This document shows, one piece after another, positions 7,585 to 15,873 of a stretch of 35,329 nt of DNA. A model generated the notes under the pieces. That model was given only the letters and a program-made list of their open reading frames with translations, ran no database searches and was not told where the DNA came from. The first letter of the stretch is position 1. Each line of letters begins with the position of its first letter. Source of the stretch: Clostridia bacterium (GTDB lineage Bacteria > Bacillota > Clostridia > Oscillospirales > Acutalibacteraceae); contig JAFTVI010000010.1 of the NCBI GenBank assembly GCA_017465825.1, forward strand, positions 1-35,329, given 5' to 3'. The translations under genes and the position numbers were made by a program.

Positions 7585-8058
7585 TTATAATTTTATTTTT
7601 GCGCCTGTACCGTCGAGGTTGATTTCACCCTTGAGTATTTTAATGCCGTCAATAATTGCCCATACTTCCATTGCAATGCTTGCGATACCGAATGTTAACA
7701 CAAAGCCGACCAATGAAACGATAAGCTGAATCCAGGCTGTCTTTTTGTAATCAAGATAGAAGTTGTGCAGACCGAACATTCCACCCACAAATGCTAAAAT
7801 TGCCGCTACGTATGCAGAACGCTGAGGTCTTGGCTCGGGAGTATATTTTTCGTCAGGCTGTTGATAGCTTGCATTTTGCTGATAGCCGTTTGAAAAAGGC
7901 GGAGCATTATAGGGATTCTGTTGCTGATAAAAGTTCTGTTGATAGGTGTTTTGCTGAGTGTTTTCTTCTGTGGACTGACCGTCAGCAGCTGCACCGCAGT
8001 AGGGGCAGGCGGTAAAGCTGTCGTCCATAGGTTTTGAACAAATTCTGCAAATTTTCAT
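7585..8058 (-). CDS. Zinc-ribbon, Q/N-rich linker and TM2-domain membrane protein
   Basis: A 157-residue protein. It begins with a zinc ribbon (C4, C7, C18, C21 in CxxC-x10-CxxC). A low-complexity Gln/Asn/Tyr-rich linker follows (about residues 29-80). The TM2 domain comes next: two membrane helices joined by GLHNFYLDYKK and followed by a WAIIDGIKI segment. TM2 proteins are small membrane proteins of mostly unknown role. The ribbon would face the cytoplasm. The gene starts 15 bp after the GH20 stop on the same strand and may be transcribed with it. Confidence 0.85.
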   Translation of the reverse strand: MKICRICSKPMDDSFTACPYCGAAADGQSTEENTQQNTYQQNFYQQQNPYNAPPFSNGYQQNASYQQPDEKYTPEPRPQRSAYVAAILAFVGGMFGLHNFYLDYKKTAWIQLIVSLVGFVLTFGIASIAMEVWAIIDGIKILKGEINLDGTGAKIKL

Positions 8059-8073
8059 AGTAAATTCCTCCTG

Positions 8074-9480
8074 TTATTCTTTGTTTAAAAAGTAGTTGCG
8101 TATATTTTCATTCGGGCATATCGCGCCGAAATGACTTATTACTTTTGCAATTCTTGATGCAGTCGGCGGATCCCATTCCGACTCCTTTGCGCAGTTCTCA
8201 ATGCCGAACCAGGGCAGAAGCTCTTTGAGATGTGCTTTGAAAACGGAGTAATCGGGTCTGTTTTTGCTCCAGCCTGCCTGTGCGGCGGCAATGTAGCGCG
8301 GAAAACACATATACTGCATATATTCAAAATCGTATACATATTCCGTCCATATGGGAATGTCCGTGCCGATGACGTTATTATTGATGTCGGTATCGTAGTT
8401 GTAGACCTTTTTAAGGGGCGTCATTGCATAGGGGTAGTCGGCATATCTGTGGTAAAAATCGCTTACTATCAGCCTGTTTGGACTTTTCTTGCTCAGCTTT
8501 TTCGGGTCGAGCCACATCTGCACCACAACATCCTTGCTCAGATTGCCGCTGTTAAGGCTTTCGTTCCAGCTGATAACCTTTTTGCCCTTTGAATTGAGAC
8601 AATCGGTAATCCGGTTTATAAAATATCCCTGCAAAGCCTCTTCGTCTTTCAGGTTTTCTTCCCTGATTCTCTGCTGACAGTCGGGGCAGTTTTTCCATTG
8701 CTGTTTGGGAGCTTCGTCGCCACCTATATGTATGTATTCATCGGGGAAAATATCGCATATTTCATCAAGAATTTCAAAAAGAGTTTCGTAGGAGCTTTCC
8801 TTTCCTGCGCAGACAATGTCTTTAAAAATTCCCGCCGTTGTTTTTATGTCAACCAGCTTGTTTTCGCACGCAAGCCCGGGGAGTGAAGCCAACAGCGCAG
8901 AGGTGTGACCCGGCATATCAATTTCAGGTACAACCTGCATATGGTGACTGTGGGCGAATTCTACAACCTCGCGCATTTCTTCCTGTGTGAAATGCCCTGA
9001 ATGTATTTCTTCATTCTGCTCCTTGCCGAAGTGATTGCCGATGCGCTTTGAGCCTGTTTCAATAAGCTCGGGATAGGCTTTTATCTCGGGACGCCAGCCC
9101 TGATCGTCGGTGATGTGCCAATGGAATACATTGAATCTGAGCTTTGCACAGTATTCAATCATTTGCCTGATTGTATCAACATCAAAGAAATGGCGGCAGC
9201 AATCCACCATAAATGAGCGGTATTCGTATTTCGGCGCATCTTCAATATGCACGTTCGGCAGATTCTGTCCGCATTGGAATCTTATCTGCTCAATAAGCAA
9301 ATCGGCATAATAAAATCCTGCGGCATCAGACGCTTCTATTGTAACGGTATTCTCGATATGTACGCAGAATCCCTCTTTGGGTACAGATGTGTCCGTGATT
9401 TTAATTACTCGAGCATCTGACCTTGTAAATCCGTCAAGATATGTTATCGATGAGGGGTAGGGAATAAGAGAAAGCTTCAT
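8074..9480 (-). CDS. Beta-N-acetylhexosaminidase, GH20
   Basis: A 468-residue enzyme without a signal peptide, so probably cytoplasmic. It would cleave terminal N-acetylhexosamine from imported glycan fragments or muropeptides. After an N-terminal GH20b-like domain, the TIM barrel has WHITDDQGWR (121-130), EIDMPGH (186-192) and the catalytic Asp-Glu pair in HIGGDEAP (D255, E256). The Asp positions the substrate acetamide and the Glu is the acid/base (family knowledge). AAGGAGGAG precedes the ATG. An extended -10 (TGATATAAT) lies at 9511-9503 on the minus strand. Confidence 0.93.
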   Translation of the reverse strand: MKLSLIPYPSSITYLDGFTRSDARVIKITDTSVPKEGFCVHIENTVTIEASDAAGFYYADLLIEQIRFQCGQNLPNVHIEDAPKYEYRSFMVDCCRHFFDVDTIRQMIEYCAKLRFNVFHWHITDDQGWRPEIKAYPELIETGSKRIGNHFGKEQNEEIHSGHFTQEEMREVVEFAHSHHMQVVPEIDMPGHTSALLASLPGLACENKLVDIKTTAGIFKDIVCAGKESSYETLFEILDEICDIFPDEYIHIGGDEAPKQQWKNCPDCQQRIREENLKDEEALQGYFINRITDCLNSKGKKVISWNESLNSGNLSKDVVVQMWLDPKKLSKKSPNRLIVSDFYHRYADYPYAMTPLKKVYNYDTDINNNVIGTDIPIWTEYVYDFEYMQYMCFPRYIAAAQAGWSKNRPDYSVFKAHLKELLPWFGIENCAKESEWDPPTASRIAKVISHFGAICPNENIRNYFLNKE

Positions 9481-9585
9481 TTTAACTCCTCCTTGTGTAT
9501 ATATTATATCATATTTTTAAACCCTGTATAAAGTATTTTCAAAGAATTTGCAAAAAAAGGATTGCTTTTGCTTATATCTGAAATA

Positions 9586-9632
9586 TTTTAGGGAACAATT
9601 AAGATGAAAATCGTGAAAAATGTTCCCTAAAA
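9586..9632. promoter_or_regulatory. 47-bp inverted-repeat element, copy B
   Basis: Perfect 12-bp arms TTTTAGGGAACA (9586-9597) and TGTTCCCTAAAA (9621-9632) with a 23-nt gap. The element is upstream of the fic promoter, offset 55 bp from copy C. It shares arms and gap length with copy A at 2298. Confidence 0.8.
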
Positions 9633-9635
9633 ATA

Positions 9636-9664
9636 TTGACTTTTGGGGAACAAACGGCTATAAT
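9636..9664 (+). promoter_or_regulatory. Promoter of the Fic-family gene
   Basis: TTGACT (9636-9641), 17-nt spacer, TATAAT (9659-9664). The predicted start is near 9671. The left arm of copy C fills much of the spacer, so binding there would compete directly with RNA polymerase. Confidence 0.85.
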
Positions 9665-9687
9665 TTGAATGAAAATGTTCCCTAAAA
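9641..9687. promoter_or_regulatory. 47-bp inverted-repeat element, copy C
   Basis: Arms TTTTGGGGAACA (9641-9652) and TGTTCCCTAAAA (9676-9687), again with exactly 23 nt between them. It spans the -35/-10 spacer, the start site and the edge of the ribosome site of the Fic-family gene. Confidence 0.8.
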
Positions 9688-9698
9688 GGAGAGTAGTA

Positions 9699-10637
9699 AT
9701 GAATAATTTATATGAAATTCAAGAGTTGTTACAACAGCGTGCGGATTTGTTAGCACGTTTGAATTTGTTACCTTATGACGGAACACCTGAAATAAAAGAA
9801 AATCGAAGCGGTAAATATCTGTATGTCCGCAAAAGGGTTGGTAGTCGGGTAACATCAACCTATGTCGATATATATTCCGAAGAGCTTTATCAGCTTTTAC
9901 TTCGTAATAACCGTGAGGCAAGAGAACTGAAAAAGCAAATACGCAAGATTGAAAAACAGCTTGCTGAAGCTGGATTTGTTGAAAATGAGCTTAGTCCTGA
10001 TGTTATTCTTAATCTCGATTTTGCAAGAGCAAATATGAAGCTGTCAATTTATGAACAGGCTGTTCTTGAAGGAGTTGCAACATCATTTCCGCAGACCGAG
10101 GATATTATTGAAAACGGAACGGTAAACGGTGTAACGGCATCTGACGTGCAGAAGATTCTCAACCTTAAACACGCGTGGGAATTTATTCTTGATAAAGATG
10201 TTTTGCAGGTTAAAAGTGATTATTCCGTACTGTGTCATATCGCGAAGCTTGTGAACGAAGGATTTTTCTCAACCGGCGGCAGAATAAGAGGTGTTCCCGT
10301 AACAATCGGCGGTACGACATATAAACCGCCAATGCCCGTTGAAACTGTTGTTATGGAAAATATAAAAGCTATAACGGAACTCGGGAAATCTGCGCTCGAT
10401 ATTGCGATTGAACTTTGCTTATACTGTATGAAAACCCAGATTTTCAATGATGGTAACAAGAGAGCGTCTGTTATTTTTGCAAATCATTATCTGATTGCAA
10501 ATGCCGGCGGACTTCTTGTTATTCCCGAATCAAATGTAGCTCAATTCAAAAAACTTCTTGTAAGATACTATGAAGATAAGGACAACGGTGAAATCAAGGA
10601 ATTCTTAAAAGCAAATTGTCATAAAGATTTTAAATAA
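9699..10637 (+). CDS. Fic-family protein lacking the catalytic histidine
   Basis: A 312-residue protein starting MNNLYEIQEL. GGAGAG lies before this ATG, while the upstream ATG at 9669 coincides with the transcription start. Residues 60-95 look like a coiled coil (REARELKKQIRKIEKQLAE). The C-terminal Fic fold carries QIFNDGNKRAS (247-257), matching HPFxDGNGR except that Gln replaces the catalytic His and Ile the Pro. Fic enzymes usually transfer AMP from ATP to hydroxyl groups. This one may be catalytically altered or a binding protein. A possible inhibitory-helix motif lies at SFPQTED (129-135). It is a single gene under an unusually elaborate operator region. Confidence 0.85.
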   Translation: MNNLYEIQELLQQRADLLARLNLLPYDGTPEIKENRSGKYLYVRKRVGSRVTSTYVDIYSEELYQLLLRNNREARELKKQIRKIEKQLAEAGFVENELSPDVILNLDFARANMKLSIYEQAVLEGVATSFPQTEDIIENGTVNGVTASDVQKILNLKHAWEFILDKDVLQVKSDYSVLCHIAKLVNEGFFSTGGRIRGVPVTIGGTTYKPPMPVETVVMENIKAITELGKSALDIAIELCLYCMKTQIFNDGNKRASVIFANHYLIANAGGLLVIPESNVAQFKKLLVRYYEDKDNGEIKEFLKANCHKDFK

Positions 10638-10658
10638 CAGCTTTGTACGTTGCAAAAT

Positions 10659-10688
10659 ACCGATGTCCTGTCAGGACATCGGTTTGTT
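10659..10688. terminator. Bidirectional terminator between the Fic-family and ECF genes
   Basis: ACCGATGTCC (10659-10668) and GGACATCGGT (10674-10683) form a 10-bp perfect stem with a 5-nt loop. TTGTTTGTTAT follows on plus and ATTTTGC on minus. It serves two convergent genes. Confidence 0.85.
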
Positions 10689-10690
10689 TG

Positions 10691-11323
10691 TTATCTGAGT
10701 TTTCTTGTTGCCACAGCTACGCCTTTGCCGATGGCTGTGCCGAGAATTGCACATACGAGCAATTCGATAGGTGCATTTATGCCTGCCGCGATAGCGATAA
10801 CGGTGTTGAGTACGGTGTCAAGCCCGCCGAGTGTAGCCGCCTGCTCGGGTGTGAATGTAAAATTCATAAACAGCAGTGCGAGGAAGCCTAAGAACAGCAC
10901 CGTGTTGAGTAGCGAGCCGGATATTCCTGCAACAAGGTAAGACCAGCTTTGTTTTTTGTCACGTTTTGCGCAGAGCCTGAAAATGAGTGAGCACAAAAAG
11001 CCTGTAAGTATTCGGGGAATAAAGCAAACAATAAATGTTTTTGGTATGCTCTCACTTACGAGTATTGCGCCCAATGCACTGCCTGTAAAGCACTGAATAA
11101 AGCTTACAATACCGAATACTGCGCCCAGAAAAGCTCCCGTTGCAATACCTTGTGTAACTGCACCGACAATGACGGGAATCATAATCAGAGTCAGCTCTAA
11201 GGGACCTATGCGCAAAAAGCCGATTGGTGTGAATGCCATTGCCACAATGATTGCGGTGAGCATTGCCGTTATCGTCAGATTGACGATTTTTTTGTGGTTT
11301 GAGTTTTTCCTTACTGTTGACAT
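10691..11323 (-). CDS. ECF transporter S component (vitamin uptake)
   Basis: A 210-residue integral membrane protein with about six hydrophobic helices and the fold pattern of energy-coupling-factor substrate-binding subunits. The N-terminal cytoplasmic segment (VRKNSNHKKIVNLTITAML) is followed by ITAMLTAIIVAM, typical of these proteins. It would capture a vitamin and dock to a shared EcfA/A'/T module encoded elsewhere. The PFAM-type pattern best fits the pantothenate/folate-like group, but I cannot assign a substrate. GGAGGAAAT precedes the ATG. A terminator separates it from ridA. Confidence 0.8.
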   Translation of the reverse strand: MSTVRKNSNHKKIVNLTITAMLTAIIVAMAFTPIGFLRIGPLELTLIMIPVIVGAVTQGIATGAFLGAVFGIVSFIQCFTGSALGAILVSESIPKTFIVCFIPRILTGFLCSLIFRLCAKRDKKQSWSYLVAGISGSLLNTVLFLGFLALLFMNFTFTPEQAATLGGLDTVLNTVIAIAAGINAPIELLVCAILGTAIGKGVAVATRKLR

Positions 11324-11374
11324 ATGAGATTTCCTCCTTGCTGCTGTTCACGTGTGATACAGCGCAAATTTATT

Positions 11375-11404
11375 AAAAAATCCGGAATCAACCGGAATTT
11401 TTTT
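11375..11404. terminator. Terminator after ridA
   Basis: TCCGG (11381-11385) and CCGGA (11392-11396) form a short GC stem with a 6-nt loop. It is flanked by A6 and T8 runs, so it can work in either direction. It ends the ilvA-ridA unit on the minus strand. Confidence 0.75.
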
Positions 11405-11407
11405 TAA

Positions 11408-11779
11408 TTAAATCTCAGCGATTACTTCGACCTCGCATTTTACTGCTTTGGGAAGATCCTTTACAGCCACGCAGGAGCGTGCGGGCTTGCCTGTAAAATA
11501 TTCCGCGTAAACGCTGTTGAAAGCGGCAAAGTCATTGATATCTGCAAGGAAACAGGTTGTCTTGACTGCCTTTTCGATTGATGTGCCTGCAGCTTCAAGA
11601 ACTGCTTTAAGATTTTCGCAAACCTGACGGGTCTGTTCCTCAATGGTAACAGCCTCTACGTTGCCTGTTGCGGGGTTAATGGGTATCTGACCTGATGTAA
11701 ATACCATATTGCCTGTTACAATTGCCTGTGAATAAGGGCCAATTGCTCCGGGCGCATTTGTTGTTGCTACAATTTTCAT
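11408..11779 (-). CDS. ridA: RidA-family enamine/imine deaminase
   Basis: A 123-residue protein of the YjgF/YER057c/UK114 family. The start MKIVATTNAPGAIGPYSQA matches the usual family N-terminus and has an AGAAGTG site. The ATG 18 nt earlier has none and overlaps the ilvA stop. Family hallmarks are GPYSQA, FTSGQIP, ARSCVAV (the active-site Arg) and the C-terminal VEVIAEI. RidA hydrolyses the reactive 2-aminoacrylate and 2-iminobutyrate released by PLP dehydratases. It lies directly downstream of threonine deaminase, a clear functional pairing. Confidence 0.95.
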   Translation of the reverse strand: MKIVATTNAPGAIGPYSQAIVTGNMVFTSGQIPINPATGNVEAVTIEEQTRQVCENLKAVLEAAGTSIEKAVKTTCFLADINDFAAFNSVYAEYFTGKPARSCVAVKDLPKAVKCEVEVIAEI

Positions 11780-11796
11780 ATTTAACACTTCTTTCA

Positions 11797-13002
11797 TTAT
11801 ATAACTACATCAAAGCCTGCTTTTGTAAGTGCCTGCTTGATTTGTTCGATATGTTCAAAATCTCTTGTTTCGATTGAAAGGTTGAGATAGCAGTCCGTTA
11901 TGTTCATATCAAGGTCGGTGCTTGAATAGCTTACGCTTACTACGTTTGCGCCCTCGTTAGCAATAAGTGCGGAAACTGTTGCAAGCTGACCGGGCTTGTC
12001 TGAAAGAGCAATGGTGATGTTTGCCGTTCTGCCGTTCATTTTAAGACCGCGCTCAATAACTCTGCTGAGAATGTTAACATCAATGTTGCCGCCCGAAACA
12101 ACACAGCATACCTTTTTACCCTTGATTTCGGGGATTTTGTCAAACATAACTGCCGCAACGGGAACAGCACCTGCGCCCTCGGAAATAAGCTTCTGATTCT
12201 CCATAAGAGAGAGGATTGCCGCCGCAACCTCATCATCGGAAACGGTAACGATGCCGTCAACATATTTCTGACAAAGCTCGAATGTGAGATCACCGGGAGT
12301 TTTGACCTTGATGCCGTCTGCGATTGTGTTTACGCTGGGGAGTGTTTCGATTTTTCCGTCGTTTACACTGTTGAACATTGAGGGAGCGCCTGCCGCCTGA
12401 ACGCCGTAAATCCTGCACTTGGGTCTTAAGTGCTTTACAAGATATGATACGCCTGCGATAAGTCCGCCGCCGCCGATGGGAACGATGATTGCATCCACAT
12501 CGGGAAGCTGTTCAATGATTTCAAGACCTATCGTGCCCTGACCTGCGATAACATCGGGGTCGTCAAAGGGATGAATAAAAGTATAGCCTTTTTCGTCACG
12601 AAGTTCAATTGCTCTGTTGTAAGCATCGTCGTAAACGCCCTTTACCATACAAACCTCAGCGCCGTACTTCTTGGTTGCTTCAACCTTTGAAATGGGGGCG
12701 CCTTCGGGAAGGCAGATGATGGATTTTGTGTTGCAGTGGGTAGCCGCAAGAGCAACACCCTGAGCGTGGTTACCTGCTGAGCAGGCAATAACGCCGTGAC
12801 TTCTTTCCTCTTCGGAAAGCTGAGATATTTTATAGTATGCTCCTCTTACCTTGAAAGAACCTGTTACCTGTAGATTTTCTGTTTTGAGATAGATGTCGCA
12901 TCCAGCCTTTGCGGAAAGCTTGGGAGCTTCAATCATATCCGTGTGCCTTACAACTTCCTTAAGTACATTTGATGCGTCGTATATTTTATCAATCGTAAGC
13001 AA
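11797..13002 (-). CDS. ilvA: Threonine ammonia-lyase with ACT domain
   Basis: A 401-residue PLP enzyme converting threonine to 2-oxobutyrate and ammonia, for isoleucine synthesis or threonine fermentation. PLP lysine K51 lies in GSFKVRGAYYK, and the phosphate-binding glycine loop is PIGGGGLIAGV. A C-terminal ACT-type domain (about 325-401) follows. The single ACT domain and length resemble TdcB/short IlvA forms. Translation starts at TTG, preceded by AAGGGG. The promoter on the minus strand is a perfect TTGACA-17-TATAAT. Confidence 0.95.
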   Translation of the reverse strand: MLTIDKIYDASNVLKEVVRHTDMIEAPKLSAKAGCDIYLKTENLQVTGSFKVRGAYYKISQLSEEERSHGVIACSAGNHAQGVALAATHCNTKSIICLPEGAPISKVEATKKYGAEVCMVKGVYDDAYNRAIELRDEKGYTFIHPFDDPDVIAGQGTIGLEIIEQLPDVDAIIVPIGGGGLIAGVSYLVKHLRPKCRIYGVQAAGAPSMFNSVNDGKIETLPSVNTIADGIKVKTPGDLTFELCQKYVDGIVTVSDDEVAAAILSLMENQKLISEGAGAVPVAAVMFDKIPEIKGKKVCCVVSGGNIDVNILSRVIERGLKMNGRTANITIALSDKPGQLATVSALIANEGANVVSVSYSSTDLDMNITDCYLNLSIETRDFEHIEQIKQALTKAGFDVVI

Positions 13003-13033
13003 AATAATTACCCCTTGAAACTAAATTATTAAA

Positions 13034-13062
13034 ATTATAGACCTTTCCGGAAGAAATGTCAA
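13034..13062 (-). promoter_or_regulatory. Consensus promoter of ilvA-ridA
   Basis: On the minus strand, TTGACA (13062-13057), 17-nt spacer, TATAAT (13039-13034). The spacer contains the small palindrome TTCCGGAA, a possible operator. With a consensus promoter and a TTG start, control may lie more in translation. Confidence 0.85.
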
Positions 13063-13074
13063 CGGAATAGCTAA

Positions 13075-13191
13075 AGAAAATCGCCGATTTTCGATGAAAT
13101 TATAAAATTCAGAACATTACTTGACCAAGGAATTATTACACAAGAAGAATTTGATGCGAAGAAAAAAGAGTTGCTTTATTATGATTTATAA
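13075..13191 (+). pseudogene. Remnant of a SHOCT-domain gene
   Basis: A plus-strand frame without a start codon reads IFDEIIKFRTLLDQGIITQE, then EFDAKKKELL, and stops at 13189-13191. This is the hallmark of the SHOCT domain (short C-terminal domain, LxxLLxxGIITxEEFxxKKxxLL). Only the last 35 or so codons survive. An in-frame TAA at 13072 and the divergent ilvA promoter replace the rest. Confidence 0.65.
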
Positions 13192-13208
13192 ATCATAACA
13201 AAGCAAAA

Positions 13209-13230
13209 GCCGGCGGAAAATTCCGTCGGC
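13209..13230 (-). terminator. Terminator of the adhE-hydrogenase operon
   Basis: GCCGGCGGAA (13209-13218) pairs with TTCCGTCGGC (13221-13230), with one G-U. On the minus strand it is followed by TTTTGCTTT. It lies 37 bp past the last gene of the operon. Confidence 0.8.
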
Positions 13231-13266
13231 TCCTGCTTGATTGGATAGATAAAAAGTATGTAATCG

Positions 13267-14688
13267 TTATTTTAAAACGGAAACAGCATCGCTTATCGTT
13301 TTTTCAAAGGCCTCTTTGCCGTATTTATCTACATCTGTCTTACTCTTTTCTCCGTGTGTAAGACAGCCTGCGCCGCCGATACATCCACCGATACAAGCCA
13401 TACCTTCAATAAAGTTTGAATCAAGTACATTCTTGCTCTTTTTAAGAAGTGCAGTTCTGCAGGCTTCAATTCCGTCGCAAACTGCAGGTTTAACTGCAAA
13501 GTCAATCTTCTGCTCTGTCAATGCCTGAACGACGGCATCTGAAAGTCCGCCCGAACGGGCAAAGATTCTGCCGAAATATGAAGCATTGTCAAGCACATCT
13601 TCGGAAAGAGTTGTTATATCAATATCCTTGCTGTCAAAAAGTGCCTGAAGTTCCTCAAATGTCAGAACGCTGTCGACGTATGGTTTAACAGATTCAAGCT
13701 GTGCTTCTGCTTTTTTTGCAGTGCAAGGGCCTATAAATACAACCTTTGCATTTTCACTTGTTTCTTTGATGTATTTTGCAAGCATAGCCATAGGTGAAAG
13801 ATTATGTGAAACATAAGGTAAGAGAGCAGGAAATGCCGACTTTATATACTGCACAAATGCAGGACAGCAGGAGCTTGTGAGAAATCCTTTTTCGCTCAGC
13901 TCCTTTGATTCCTCCATTGCAACCATATCTGCACCCAGAGCTGCCTCAACAACAGTAAAGAAACCGAGTTCTTTAAGTCCTGAAATAACCTGACCGAGCT
14001 TTGCATAAGTAAACTGGCTTGAAATTGAGGGTGCAACAACAGCATAAACCTTATATTTTTTGTTGTTCTGACTCTTTTTAAGAATATCAATTACATTGAG
14101 AATATATGACTTGTCGCTGATTGCTCCGAAAGGACACTGATATACACACGCACCGCACCGAATGCATTTGTTGTTGTCAATTGCGGCGGCATTATCATCA
14201 TTTATTGATATTGCCTTTACCTTGCAAGCAATCTGACAAGGACGCTTACGGTTAACAATTGCAGAATAAGGACAAACCTTTGCACACTGACCGCATTCAA
14301 CACATTTTGATTTATCAATGTGAGCGACGTGATTGTGGTCAAAGGATATAGCACCTCTTTTGCATACATCCTCGCATCTGTGTGCAAGACAGCCTCTGCA
14401 CGAATCCGTTACTTCGTAACCCGCCGCCGGACATTCATCACAGGCTATGTCTATTACTTCAATTACATTGGGATTCTCTTTATCGCCACCCATTGCAATT
14501 TTTACACGTTCACCGAGAATTGCTCTTTCTTTATAAACACAACAACGCATTGTTGAGGTTTTGCCGGGTACAATCATCTGCGGAATATCAAGAAGATTCT
14601 GAAGAAGTGTGTCATTCCAGGCCTGATGAGCAACTTCACGCAAAACTTTATATTTTAAATGCTGAACTTTAGTATCAAATTTTCTCAT
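13267..14688 (-). CDS. hydA2: [FeFe]-hydrogenase, group B (ferredoxin-linked, monomeric)
   Basis: A 473-residue catalytic hydrogenase that would evolve or oxidise H2 using ferredoxin. An N-terminal Cys-rich region (C83, C86, C97, C100, C105, C109) precedes two [4Fe-4S] motifs, KCVECGQCAKVCP (128-140) and KCIRCGACVYQCP (174-186). The H-cluster motifs are TSSCCPAF (271-278), GPCTAKK (320-326) and MACIGGCIGGAG (430-441), the group B pattern with both L1 cysteines retained. It is the last gene of a seven-gene operon, 12 bp after the phosphatase. Maturases HydE/F/G are not in the window. The symbol follows Ruminococcus albus usage and is tentative. Confidence 0.88.
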   Translation of the reverse strand: MRKFDTKVQHLKYKVLREVAHQAWNDTLLQNLLDIPQMIVPGKTSTMRCCVYKERAILGERVKIAMGGDKENPNVIEVIDIACDECPAAGYEVTDSCRGCLAHRCEDVCKRGAISFDHNHVAHIDKSKCVECGQCAKVCPYSAIVNRKRPCQIACKVKAISINDDNAAAIDNNKCIRCGACVYQCPFGAISDKSYILNVIDILKKSQNNKKYKVYAVVAPSISSQFTYAKLGQVISGLKELGFFTVVEAALGADMVAMEESKELSEKGFLTSSCCPAFVQYIKSAFPALLPYVSHNLSPMAMLAKYIKETSENAKVVFIGPCTAKKAEAQLESVKPYVDSVLTFEELQALFDSKDIDITTLSEDVLDNASYFGRIFARSGGLSDAVVQALTEQKIDFAVKPAVCDGIEACRTALLKKSKNVLDSNFIEGMACIGGCIGGAGCLTHGEKSKTDVDKYGKEAFEKTISDAVSVLK

Positions 14689-14700
14689 ACCGGTTTCTCC

Positions 14701-15873
14701 TTAGAAATAACTCACTTTAATACGCTTGCCCATCTGTTTAAGGCACTTTGAAAGTTCCTCAACAAGATTCATTTTAATATTAAAATTTATAGGCAAATCA
14801 GGATTCTGATGAGCAGGATTGATGGCTCTGCCGACATAGAAATTGATATCGGTTGCCTCTTCAAAAAGCAGACGGCAGATAAGCGATGCACCGTCCTTCT
14901 TGAAGCTCCAATGCTCATAATGCTTGTTTTCGCCAAGATAATCTTTAGCATACTCAAGCACTTTATTTACTGTGATAACACCTTCGGTTACCAGATCAAC
15001 ACCTTCCAATTCCGCAATAGGCGGAACATCACTCTGTTCAAAATTGAGTGTTGGTTTGAGAGGCTTTCTCAAAAACTTTGCGGCAATTGAAGATGTTGTT
15101 CCGCCGCAAATGATATGCTTTCCTTCTTTTGAGAAGAATAGCGACATCATTCTGTCCGCATCATCACGGTTTGACGGAGGACCGAAGAGCATATTCATAG
15201 GCTCTCTTTTTCTCACCCAGACAACACAGGCAGTAGCATCATCACCGGGCTTATGACCGTAAAGCTTATCACACTCATCCACAAGCATAGTGGAAAGCGT
15301 TTTTGCCGTGTAACCGACGTGAGAAAGAGTTTCCATAAAGCTTATTATATCTTCTCTTCTCCAGCCGAAATTATATGCGGTGCCTATTCCGGCGTGGGGA
15401 CATCCGTCGCTCATTGCAATAAAAATATCATTTTCCTGCAATTTTATGATTGATTTGAATATTTTTTTGCCGCCGATATTCATTTCTGTTTTCGGGTAAT
15501 CCCAATTCTTTTCATCACGGATGATAATTGCGTGAGGATTATCGTACTGAATAAGCTCAGCAGTCTGATTGTTTTTAAGATGAATTATTGTAAATGTTGA
15601 ATATGCAACACCACGGACTGAGCAGACAGGCAATGTTGCGGCAATTGTTTCAACACATTCTTCCAAAGACAAGCCTTCTGCCAGCATTGTTGATATAATT
15701 TTTGATGTGAGCGTTGAAAGAATACTTGCTTTAACACCGCTGCCAAGTCCGTCAGACAACACAATAACAGTTGAATCGTCACTGGGTTCAACAATATCAA
15801 CGTGGTCACCGCAAAGCTCTTCACCGTGATGATTTATACTTTTATAACCTATATCAGCACATAAATCATTCAT
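14701..15873 (-). CDS. SpoIIE/PP2C-family serine phosphatase
   Basis: A 390-residue protein with an N-terminal PP2C-type domain. VIVLSDGLGSGVKAS (about 35-49) and AMSDGCPHAG (about 153-162) supply metal-binding aspartates. GDDATACVVWV (about 214-224) is the conserved C-terminal motif of the domain. Residues 230-390 are a further domain I do not recognise, probably sensory or partner-binding. SpoIIE-type phosphatases dephosphorylate serine or threonine on regulatory proteins. The start overlaps the sensory hydrogenase by 8 bp, which implies linked translation. In this operon it is the natural counterpart of the kinase at 18067. Confidence 0.88.
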   Translation of the reverse strand: MNDLCADIGYKSINHHGEELCGDHVDIVEPSDDSTVIVLSDGLGSGVKASILSTLTSKIISTMLAEGLSLEECVETIAATLPVCSVRGVAYSTFTIIHLKNNQTAELIQYDNPHAIIIRDEKNWDYPKTEMNIGGKKIFKSIIKLQENDIFIAMSDGCPHAGIGTAYNFGWRREDIISFMETLSHVGYTAKTLSTMLVDECDKLYGHKPGDDATACVVWVRKREPMNMLFGPPSNRDDADRMMSLFFSKEGKHIICGGTTSSIAAKFLRKPLKPTLNFEQSDVPPIAELEGVDLVTEGVITVNKVLEYAKDYLGENKHYEHWSFKKDGASLICRLLFEEATDINFYVGRAINPAHQNPDLPINFNIKMNLVEELSKCLKQMGKRIKVSYF

